DNA from: DATBGS01 sp036557885
Lineage (GTDB): Bacteria > Chloroflexota > Ktedonobacteria > Ktedonobacterales > DATBGS01
DNA: 64,000 nt
Assembly (NCBI GenBank): GCA_036557885.1
Contig: DATBGS010000109.1
Coordinates: 1 to 64,000 of the forward strand
Direction: 5' to 3'
Shown piece after piece: positions 15,436-22,533 of the stretch. The notes under the pieces were generated by a model. That model was not told where the DNA came from. It saw only the letters and a program-made list of their open reading frames with translations, and searched no databases. The translations under genes were made by a program, and so were the position numbers. Each line of letters opens with the position of its first letter. The stretch's first letter is position 1.

Positions 15436-16779
15436 TCATTCCCTTAAAGGGGAAGAGCTTGTGTCCAGACTCCACCGCAATTCCGCATACCTGGAGAGGC
15501 GTGCGACTTTGGCTTCGCGGTCTGACACATCAGGGGCAACTGACAACTGCCCCGTTCTCATCCAGTCTTGCCGGATGAGAAGCGTTCGCAAGCAAATGTT
15601 CCTGGCTCCCACCAAATCAGCATGGAGGGTGAAGTGACACAGCGGGTTCTGGCACACAAAGAGCAAGCCCTTCTGAGGCCGATTCTTGGGACTGGTAAAG
15701 CCACAGCACGGGCACATCTGGCTGGTGTAGTCGGCGTCTATCTTCATTACCAGGCTCCCCACCAAGGTTGCTTTGTAACTGATGAAGCTTTGCAACTCAG
15801 CAAACGCCCATTTGCTCGCGTGATGGTTCGCTTTGCGTTCCTTGGGGGAGACGAGCACCAGCTTTTTGCCCTTGCGTCGCTTTTTTCTGCGTTTGGTACG
15901 TTCTCGAATGCCAGCGAGGTCTTCCAAGCCAACGAACGCCTGGGGGTGGAAGTCAAGAATCTGCTTAGAGATGGTATGGTTGGTATTCAGCTTGAGCCGT
16001 CTCTCTCGCCGGGACAACCGCATGCGGGTGCGGGTGGCCGAGCGAGTGCCTTTCTGCCGAAGTCGCTTTTGCAGGCGGGCCACATGGTCCGTCTTGGCGC
16101 GTATCTCCTTTCCGCTGTAGAACTGACTGTGATTGCTCGAAGTTGTGACGGTTGCCAGGTAGCGCTGTCCCACGTCAATGCCCACGACTTGCCCGACCGA
16201 GGCCGGAGTGGGGTCAGGCACCTCAACCTCCAAGGACACGAGCAAGTAGAAGCGCTTGTTGGTCTGATCGTACCAGAGTTTGGCAGCCCCAATGTCTGCT
16301 CCCTGCTGCAACAGAGCCAGGTGCTTGCGGTAGCCCTGGTAGGGCAGGTGCAAGCGGCCCTGAAGCGTCAGCAGGCTCACCTCTTGCCCCGTGCGCAGGG
16401 AATAATCGCGGCCATAGTTGTAGATAAGGGTTGGGGAGACGTAGTGGGGTGGCTTGTCCAGGCCCTTAAAGCGCTTCTTGGTGTAGCCCCTGGCCCTGGC
16501 TTCCTGATTCTTGCGCCATTTCGTCCACAGGCCCTTGTAGGTGCCACCTACCTGACGCGGAACATTGCATGCCATTTGCGATGGCAAACCAAATTGCCCA
16601 CGCAACTCACTGTAAGTTTCCTTCTGGAGTCGCAACGTATTGCTCGTTTTGCCATGCGCAAACGAGTAGGCACTGACGAAGTTCAGCCCGTCGCGGTAGG
16701 CCAATTGGGTCTGTCGCAAGAGGGCGAATTGCTCTCTAGTGGCGGTCAACTTCAGTTTGGCCGTCAGTTCTTGCTTCAT
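15436..16779 (-). CDS. tnpB: TnpB RNA-guided nuclease (IS605 OrfB family)
   Basis: The 447-residue protein starts at ATG 16779, because everything further upstream belongs to the element end. The RuvC-like nuclease is complete: first Asp in GIDVGQRYLA, Glu in GLEDLAG, and last Asp in LHADLVGARNI. A zinc ribbon lies between the last two motifs (CPCCG, then CQNPLCHF). A Lys/Arg-rich segment (ERTKRRKKRRKGKK) precedes the ribbon. TnpB nucleases use a guide RNA from the element's right end to cut the empty donor site and so preserve the element. The intact catalytic triad suggests an active enzyme. No tnpA is present. Confidence 0.92.
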   Translation of the reverse strand: MKQELTAKLKLTATREQFALLRQTQLAYRDGLNFVSAYSFAHGKTSNTLRLQKETYSELRGQFGLPSQMACNVPRQVGGTYKGLWTKWRKNQEARARGYTKKRFKGLDKPPHYVSPTLIYNYGRDYSLRTGQEVSLLTLQGRLHLPYQGYRKHLALLQQGADIGAAKLWYDQTNKRFYLLVSLEVEVPDPTPASVGQVVGIDVGQRYLATVTTSSNHSQFYSGKEIRAKTDHVARLQKRLRQKGTRSATRTRMRLSRRERRLKLNTNHTISKQILDFHPQAFVGLEDLAGIRERTKRRKKRRKGKKLVLVSPKERKANHHASKWAFAELQSFISYKATLVGSLVMKIDADYTSQMCPCCGFTSPKNRPQKGLLFVCQNPLCHFTLHADLVGARNICLRTLLIRQDWMRTGQLSVAPDVSDREAKVARLSRYAELRWSLDTSSSPLRE

Positions 16780-16814
16780 AGGAACAGCATAGCGTATACT
16801 GAGGTAAATGTCAA

Positions 16815-16840
16815 GAGGAGGGAGGAATTCCTCCCTCTTC
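16815..16840. repeat. Palindrome at the left end of the TnpB element
   Basis: A 20-base perfect palindrome centred at 16827/16828 (around GGAGGAATTCCTCC) extends to 26 bases with one G-T wobble. It lies 36 bases upstream of the tnpB start. It is a likely left-end hairpin for single-strand transposition. Confidence 0.75.
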
Positions 16841-16850
16841 CCTAAAGAAG

Positions 16851-17039
16851 ATGGGAATCCTTGCCCAGTTCTTTGAAGTTTTGATGAGCGGAAGTATGCA
16901 CATCCTGGAGAGGGTGACACAGATTGACATGGAGCATACGGGCGAGCGTGGCTTCTGGTGCTTCTCGTGTTCTTCTGTTTTGCTGATAGGGGCCTGCGGT
17001 ATTTTGGGCGCTGAGGCCATTCGAGGACAACGATTATGA
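16851..17039 (+). CDS. Possible 62-residue ORF overlapping the miaB start
   Basis: An ORF begins just outside the TnpB element and ends in an ATGA overlap with miaB. Its product has a hydrophobic Cys-containing stretch (SSVLLIGACGILG) but matches nothing I recognise. The start has only a weak AAAGAAG upstream. It could be a coupled leader peptide, a gene remnant cut by the insertion, or chance. Confidence 0.25.
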   Translation: MGILAQFFEVLMSGSMHILERVTQIDMEHTGERGFWCFSCSSVLLIGACGILGAEAIRGQRL

Positions 17040-18544
17040 GTACAGAGCAAGGCAAATTTCATATTTGGACCGTAGGATGCCAGATGAACCAGGCAGACTC
17101 TCAGCGTGTTGCCACGATTCTTAACGGGCTTGGCTGGGAAGAGGTTCCCGCGATGGAGCAGGCCAATCTGGTGATCTTAAATACATGCAGCGTGCGAGCA
17201 GCGCCAGAGCAGCGCGCGCATGGGCAGCTTTCGCTCCTGGGGCATGCCAAGAAGAAGCGCCAGGATCTGCTGGTGGGAATGATGGGGTGTATGATTGGGA
17301 ACCAGAAGACGATAGATGCGCTGAAACAGCGCTATCCAATGGTGGACCTTTTCTTCAAAGTAGAACACGCTGATGTGTTGCCGGAGTTTCTGAAGGAGCG
17401 CTGGACGCCGCCAGCCACGGGAGACGGCTGCGTTGATTTTGGAGAAGAGGATGCTTCGCTCGCTGAGGAGTTCTCTGATTATGCGTCTTATGCGTCGCCC
17501 CCAATTGGAACGACCCTTGCACTGGGCGGAAGAGTGTCCATATCGAGCGGCAGAACGGTGCTGCCAATGGCCGTTCCCATGCGACCAGGCGAGCGAACCT
17601 TACATTATCCGACGCAGGTGGCGTTAAAGAAGAGTCCAACAGCCTGGCTGCCGGTGATTCTGGGTTGTAACAAAGTCTGCTCCTATTGTATTGTGCCCTA
17701 TCGCCGGGGACGGGAACGCAGTCGGCCATTGGCGGAGTTGATGGCGGAGGCGCAGCAACTGGTGGGGGCTGGCGCCCGCGAACTGACTTTGTTGGGGCAA
17801 ACGGTGGAAGCCTATGGACTGGACCTGGAGGAGCAGCAGGCTGATCTGGGCGATTTAATGCGGGAACTGAGCACTATTGATGGGTTGGAGCGCCTGCGCT
17901 TTATGACCTCCTATCCCAAGCATATGACCGATAAGATCATTCGTCAGATGGCTGAGCTGCCCAAGGTGTGCGAACATGTGAATATTCCGGTACAGTCGGG
18001 CGATGATGGCATGCTGCAACGCATGCGCCGGGGGTATACGCTGGAAGAGTACCGCGCGTTGATTCAACGGCTGCGCGCCTGGTGGCCGGGGGTTTCGCTT
18101 TCGACGGATGTGATTGTGGGCTTTTGTGGCGAGACTGAGGAAGAGTTTCAGCATTCGCTAGATGTGCTCGAAGAGATGCGCTTTGATGTGGTGCATGTGG
18201 CCGCTTATTCGCCGCGCCCTGGCACGCTGGCCCATAAATGGGAAGACGACGTTCCGCTCGCAGAAAAGAAGCGCCGCCTGCATGCAGTGGAAGAAGTGCA
18301 GGAGCGCATTGCCCGCGAAATCAATCAAGCCTATGTCGGTCGGGTTGAGGAGATTCTGCTGGAAGAGGAACACGAGCAGCATGGCGTCAGCCATTGGAAG
18401 GGGCGCACGCGCACCAACAAGCTGGTGTTTGTTTCTGATGAGGAGGCAACCGGCCACACACAACTAACCGCCGGTATGCTGGTTTCGGTATGCATTGAAC
18501 GCGCGACAGCCTGGTCATTGCAGGGTTGCACAGTCACTATATAA
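17036..18544 (+). CDS. miaB: tRNA-2-methylthio-N6-dimethylallyladenosine synthase
   Basis: MiaB adds the 2-methylthio group to isopentenyl-A37 of tRNAs reading UNN codons. The N-terminal UPF0004 domain has its three cluster cysteines in TVGCQMN, LNTCSVR and GMMGCM. The radical SAM motif is CNKVCSYC at about residues 211-218. A TRAM domain ends the protein (from about 425). At 502 residues it is longer than usual (about 440-470), owing to an extra segment of about 45 residues at roughly 120-200 between the first domain and the radical SAM domain. GAGGAC lies 7 bases before the ATG. The TnpB element sits about 190 bases upstream and may have separated the gene from older promoter sequence. Confidence 0.93.
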   Translation: MSTEQGKFHIWTVGCQMNQADSQRVATILNGLGWEEVPAMEQANLVILNTCSVRAAPEQRAHGQLSLLGHAKKKRQDLLVGMMGCMIGNQKTIDALKQRYPMVDLFFKVEHADVLPEFLKERWTPPATGDGCVDFGEEDASLAEEFSDYASYASPPIGTTLALGGRVSISSGRTVLPMAVPMRPGERTLHYPTQVALKKSPTAWLPVILGCNKVCSYCIVPYRRGRERSRPLAELMAEAQQLVGAGARELTLLGQTVEAYGLDLEEQQADLGDLMRELSTIDGLERLRFMTSYPKHMTDKIIRQMAELPKVCEHVNIPVQSGDDGMLQRMRRGYTLEEYRALIQRLRAWWPGVSLSTDVIVGFCGETEEEFQHSLDVLEEMRFDVVHVAAYSPRPGTLAHKWEDDVPLAEKKRRLHAVEEVQERIAREINQAYVGRVEEILLEEEHEQHGVSHWKGRTRTNKLVFVSDEEATGHTQLTAGMLVSVCIERATAWSLQGCTVTI

Positions 18545-18698
18545 TATCAAAGCCTATGGAGAGAGAAACACCTTAGCTCCTGCCCCCATCAGAGCGAGCG
18601 CAAGGCGTCGTAGTCCAAAAGGCCACATGCAGGTGAGGGGGGAGCGTGCACATGATTGAATTTGAGAACAGGGCTATGATGGAGGAGGAACGCTTCGG

Positions 18699-19520
18699 AT
18701 GACCCAAGCGCAATTTCAGCCTGAAGAGAAAGTACGACTGCGCAAGCAAATGGTTGAGCAGGCGGTGCAACTGGCGTTGCAGAGCCGCTGGGAGGAGGCT
18801 GTTGCGGTCAACAAGTCGCTGCTCAGCCAGTTTCCCCGCGATCCAGAGGCGCTCAACCGATTGGGCAAAGCTCTGAGCGAACTTGGTCAATACGCAGAGG
18901 CGAAGAAAGCCTATACGGAGGCGCTGGAGATTAATCCCACGAATGCCATCGCGCGCAAAAACCTGGAGCGGCTTTCGCATCTGAGCAGTGAGGCGAGCAA
19001 TCATACCCCACCAACGACGACAGAGCGGATTGATCCACGCCTCTTTATCGAGGAGACGGGCAAGACGGGCTTTACCAATCTGGTCAATCTCGCTCCCAGG
19101 GAGGCGCTTGCCAAACTGACATCCGGCGACCAGGTGAATCTGCATCCTGATGGGCGCACGCTGTATGTGCGCAATGCGCGCGGTGAGAATATCGGCCAGG
19201 TTGAGCCACATCTGGCAAATCGCCTGATTCTCTATATGGAGAAGGGCAACCAGTATGCTGCCGCTATTCGAGACGTTGGGGAACAGCAGGTCCGGTTGAT
19301 TATCAAAGAGACGTTTCAACATCCCAGCATGTTTGGGCGGGTGAGTTTCCCGGCACAGGGCGGGGGCGAGTCTATCCGCGCGTACATCAAGCTGCGTTAT
19401 GATCGTGAAGAGGATGATGAGTCGGGCGAGGAAGGCGAATACGGCGGGGAGACTGAAGGCGATATTGAGGATGTGCCGGAGATTGAGTTTGAAGAAACCG
19501 ATACCGGGGATATGGAATAA
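18699..19520 (+). CDS. TPR-repeat protein with acidic C-terminal tail
   Basis: The 273-residue soluble protein begins with two or three tetratricopeptide repeats at about residues 15-95, including WEEAVAVNKSLLSQFPRDPEALNRLGKA-type spacing and a second repeat ending in NPTNAIARKNLERL. The middle domain (about 110-225) has no family I can name. The last 45 residues are almost entirely Asp, Glu and Gly. TPRs usually mediate protein contacts, so this may be an adaptor or chaperone-like protein. A GGAGGAAC site precedes the ATG. It is followed closely by the small basic protein gene, which has the opposite charge. Confidence 0.7.
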   Translation: MTQAQFQPEEKVRLRKQMVEQAVQLALQSRWEEAVAVNKSLLSQFPRDPEALNRLGKALSELGQYAEAKKAYTEALEINPTNAIARKNLERLSHLSSEASNHTPPTTTERIDPRLFIEETGKTGFTNLVNLAPREALAKLTSGDQVNLHPDGRTLYVRNARGENIGQVEPHLANRLILYMEKGNQYAAAIRDVGEQQVRLIIKETFQHPSMFGRVSFPAQGGGESIRAYIKLRYDREEDDESGEEGEYGGETEGDIEDVPEIEFEETDTGDME

Positions 19521-19544
19521 GAGCTAGGGGAGAAGTATCAACAG

Positions 19545-19658
19545 ATGAATAAGACGAAACGCGTGGCCGAGAAGAAGCATCGCGCAAAGCGTAAAAAACT
19601 TGAAGAAAAGCGCAAGCAGCAACAGCGGCCTGCTTCAGGGGGCCTGCCCCGGCGCTAG
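19545..19658 (+). CDS. Small highly basic protein (37 residues)
   Basis: ATG at 19545 opens a 37-codon frame ending in TAG at 19656-19658, with AGGGGAG about 12 bases upstream. Of 37 residues about 17 are Lys, Arg or His, with the core KTKRVAEKKHRAKRKKLEE and the end GLPRR. The composition resembles small ribosome-associated or RNA-binding peptides. It lies 24 bases after the acidic-tailed TPR gene and 14 bases before the PucR gene, so it probably belongs to one transcript. Function unknown. Confidence 0.6.
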   Translation: MNKTKRVAEKKHRAKRKKLEEKRKQQQRPASGGLPRR

Positions 19659-19672
19659 CGGAGTGCTGGGCA

Positions 19673-21388
19673 ATGGTCAGCGTACAAAACCTCCTTGCAG
19701 GCGTGCTCCCTCCAACAGCGCGGCTGCTTGGAGGTGAGTCTGGGTTGCAAGGGCAAGTTACCTGGGCTGCGACAATGCGAACCCGCCCGCCAGCGTTTGA
19801 GTCCCTCCAGGGCGGGGAAGCGGCCCTCCTCTCTCTTTCCGCTTTACACGCGCTTCAGGCAGTTGAGAGTTCCTTAACGCTGCCAAAAGTCGTTGAATCG
19901 TTAGCTGAGGCCAGGGTTTCGGCGGTGCTGGTTGCCGGTATAGAAGGCGAAGCACTGGCGAGCGATTTGCAAAAAGCTATCGCCCTGGCTGATGAGCATG
20001 CCCTCCCCCTGATCGCCTTACTGCGCCAGCCACCACTCACTGATATTGAACGCGACATTATTACCTCTGTCGTGAGCCAGCGCGGGGGCCAGGACCAACG
20101 GGCAACGGCTATCTATCAGGAGCTTCTGGCGCTCAGCTTGCGGCGTGCAGGGATACAGGTGATGGTTGAGCGGCTGATGCTTGCCCTTCAAAAGCCAGTG
20201 GTGCTTGAAGATGAAATCGGGCACGTGATCCAGCTTGCCATTCCTGGGGAAGCTGGCTGGGCGACTCCGCCTCTGCTAGAACAGGCTATCCAGGCACAGC
20301 CAGCGCGTTCACTCTTTGTGAAAGCGGGGAAGCCCCAACCTGGCACCACCAGGCACGCTGGCTTGCACCCTCTTGCGGAGCAGCAGGAATTACCCACTTT
20401 GGGAAAGATACGTCTGGTGACGCCTGTTCTGCTTGGCTCGGAGGTGGTGGGGTATTGCTCTGTCATAGAGGAAGTCCGTCGCCTGGATACCCTTGATCAC
20501 CTGGCGTTAGAACAGGTTGTGCCATTGTTGGCTCTGGAGCTTGGGCGGGTGCGGGAATTGGCGGCAGTGGAACTGCGATTGCAAGGCGATGCGCTGGATG
20601 AGGTGCTGGAAGGAAACGAAGGCGACCAGGCACAGGTGCTGCTGCGTGCTCGCCAGTTGGGGTACGATCTTGAGCGGGCCTTTGTCGTGGCGGTTGCTGT
20701 GCTTCCTGAAGAGGATGCTGCTCCAGGGAAGAGCGAGCCTGGTGCTCTGGGCAGCGCAAAGCGCTGGGCGCGTCAGTTGAGCAATGAAGCTGAGCGCCTG
20801 TTTCCTGGGGTTATTCTTCGTGGGCGGGCCACAGAGGTGGTGCTGCTGCTTCCTGTAGAGGGTGGGGGGACCGGAGCATTGCCACCACGTATGAAGGAGC
20901 GCCTGGGTGAGTTCCTGGCACGCCTGGACCCGCAGTGTGTAGAAGCGGGGTTGCGTATTGGCATAAGCCGTCCCGCCAGTAATGCCTCTGAACTGGGCGC
21001 TCGCTTCCGCGAGGCACGCCAGGCGGTGACAATTGGCCGTCGGCTATTCAGCCAGCATCCGCTGACTTTTTTTGGGAGCCTGGGATTTTATCGCCTCTTA
21101 TTTCATCTGTATGGCCTGGAAGATGTGCGTGCGTTTTACGAAGAGACGCTTGGCCCACTGATCGCCTATGACCGGCGCACAGACAGCGAGTTGGTGCAGA
21201 CGCTGGAGATGTATTTTGCCTGTAATGGCAACCTGAGCCAGGCGGCCCAGCAGCTTCATCTTCATCGCAACTCGCTGCTCTATCGGCTGGAACGGATCAG
21301 CGAGGTGCTGCACGCCGATCTGGATGATGCCGAAATACGGCTTTCCTTACAGGTGGCGCTGAGGATGCGGCATCTCTATCTGGACTGA
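19673..21388 (+). CDS. PucR-family transcriptional regulator
   Basis: The 571-residue protein has the PucR N-terminal domain at about 1-140 (VQNLLAGVLPPTARLLGGESGL). A central region resembling a GGDEF-like CdaR/PucR domain runs from about 330 to 480. The C-terminal PucR helix-turn-helix (about 510-571) contains NGNLSQAAQQLHLHRNSLLYRLERI. Family members often control purine, amino-acid or sugar catabolism in response to a metabolite. The ligand is not evident here. The gene is the last of a plus-strand run and is convergent with the NadD-like gene. Confidence 0.9.
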   Translation: MVSVQNLLAGVLPPTARLLGGESGLQGQVTWAATMRTRPPAFESLQGGEAALLSLSALHALQAVESSLTLPKVVESLAEARVSAVLVAGIEGEALASDLQKAIALADEHALPLIALLRQPPLTDIERDIITSVVSQRGGQDQRATAIYQELLALSLRRAGIQVMVERLMLALQKPVVLEDEIGHVIQLAIPGEAGWATPPLLEQAIQAQPARSLFVKAGKPQPGTTRHAGLHPLAEQQELPTLGKIRLVTPVLLGSEVVGYCSVIEEVRRLDTLDHLALEQVVPLLALELGRVRELAAVELRLQGDALDEVLEGNEGDQAQVLLRARQLGYDLERAFVVAVAVLPEEDAAPGKSEPGALGSAKRWARQLSNEAERLFPGVILRGRATEVVLLLPVEGGGTGALPPRMKERLGEFLARLDPQCVEAGLRIGISRPASNASELGARFREARQAVTIGRRLFSQHPLTFFGSLGFYRLLFHLYGLEDVRAFYEETLGPLIAYDRRTDSELVQTLEMYFACNGNLSQAAQQLHLHRNSLLYRLERISEVLHADLDDAEIRLSLQVALRMRHLYLD

Positions 21389-21452
21389 TGCCACAGACCG
21401 ATGCCAGAGAGCCTGGGTTGAAGCAAGAGGGTGCTTGAGGCGCTGTGGTTCT

Positions 21453-22490
21453 CTACGAAAATGCAGCAGGAAGGTCGCGCTGAAATCTCAGCAGGTTCTC
21501 AGGTGAACGGCCTGCTTCTGGGCTATTGAGCCAATCTCGCGATGATTGTCCCTGTGGGGTATTGCTAACGGCAAGCTGGAACAACGCGCGCAGACGAAGC
21601 TGTTGCTGCTCTTTTTCTGGTAACTCCAGGGCACGATCTATCAATGCGCATCTCAAGGTGTACTGATCAACGGTTTCGCCATTGGGGAGGACAAGAGGAG
21701 CAAGATAGCAGCCGGTTTCTTCGCAAAAGAGAGCGACTTCTGGCGGAAGCCAGGAGCGTAAAGTCGCAGCAACGTCAGCCGCTGGCTTTTGCTCGAAAGC
21801 AGCGCGTATCTCGCTAGAGCTGATGTTGCGAACCTCAGTCGGCAGTGGGAGCAGATGTACAGCGGATTGAAATGGCTGATTTTCCGGCTGCTGCATGAGT
21901 GTGACGACATCGCTGGCTTTGTGCGACCCGCGCGGCGCGACAAGAAGTTGAGCCAGCGCAAACAGGCGCTTCAAAGCAGCCTCTTTGTCAGTGTAGTAGC
22001 GCGGGTCAAAGATTTGCGCAATTTTGTCAAACCCGACGACAAAGCGGAGATCATTTACTCCCTGAAAGCTGGTATGGGCCGCCTCCGCCTGCTCTACGTA
22101 TAACCCCCGATTTGTTACGAGCACGCCCAGGAACCTCAGCCGTTGGGCAACCAGGTCCAAGAGCAGCAGTCTGTCAAGGAGAGAGGCGTGTTCCGTCTGC
22201 TCCTTATTGATGGTTGCGGTGCTCAAGATGAAATAGAGTGCGCTGCTGTTGCTTACTTGCATAGCAGACTCGGCCAGAGCCAGGTGTGCCAGGGTCAGGG
22301 GATTAAATGCCCCAGGCAAGAGCAAGGTTGGGCCAGTGTTTGGAGGTTGTAGGGGAGCGGTTACGATCTCCAGCAAAGGGAGTGGAGAGCTGTGTACACG
22401 GGCAATCTGTTGCTGAAGGCGTCGCAACACCTCTACACTAGAGAGTGCTTTTCGCCAGCCTTCCTCCTGGCTGAGTGTCCCTGGGTGCAT
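21453..22490 (-). CDS. NadD-like nucleotidylyltransferase-fold protein
   Basis: The 345-residue protein carries the nucleotidylyltransferase signature GAFNPLTLAH at residues 60-69 and the second motif ISSSEIR, both needed for adenylyl transfer onto a phosphoribosyl-type substrate. NadD itself is about 190-210 residues. This protein has an extra N-terminal segment of about 55 residues and a C-terminal extension of about 90 residues without an obvious domain. It may be a divergent nicotinate-mononucleotide adenylyltransferase or a relative with another substrate. It lies 43 bases downstream of the alpha-galactosidase gene in the same direction. Confidence 0.65.
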   Translation of the reverse strand: MHPGTLSQEEGWRKALSSVEVLRRLQQQIARVHSSPLPLLEIVTAPLQPPNTGPTLLLPGAFNPLTLAHLALAESAMQVSNSSALYFILSTATINKEQTEHASLLDRLLLLDLVAQRLRFLGVLVTNRGLYVEQAEAAHTSFQGVNDLRFVVGFDKIAQIFDPRYYTDKEAALKRLFALAQLLVAPRGSHKASDVVTLMQQPENQPFQSAVHLLPLPTEVRNISSSEIRAAFEQKPAADVAATLRSWLPPEVALFCEETGCYLAPLVLPNGETVDQYTLRCALIDRALELPEKEQQQLRLRALFQLAVSNTPQGQSSRDWLNSPEAGRSPENLLRFQRDLPAAFS

Positions 22491-22533
22491 GTGCCGCTTG
22501 CTCCTTTTAATGCCTTTGCCTTCTCAAACTCCT

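Larger units (their letters stand above)
15435..16847 (-). mobile_element. Solo TnpB element of the IS200/IS605 type (IS1341-like)
   Basis: A tnpB gene with no tnpA is bounded by similar motifs: CTCATTCCCTTAAAG at 15435-15449 and CTCTTCCCTAAAG at 16835-16847. Both ends can form hairpins: TTCCC/GGGAA at the tnpB 3' end, overlapping its last codons and stop, and a large palindrome at 16815-16840 upstream of tnpB. These fit the subterminal hairpins of IS200/IS605 ends, which lack inverted terminal repeats. A guide (omega) RNA is expected from the tnpB 3' end running into the flank below 15435. The exact borders are inferred. Movement would need a TnpA supplied from elsewhere. Confidence 0.7.

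Noticed and set aside
15568..16845. 425-codon open frame antisense to tnpB
   Set aside because: tnpB has an intact catalytic triad and zinc ribbon; the opposite frame has no motif and ends at the element border.
16780..17055. Upstream extension of the TnpB reading frame to 539 codons
   Set aside because: The added 92 residues cross the element's end palindrome and are unlike any TnpB N-terminus; the family start is the ATG at 16779.
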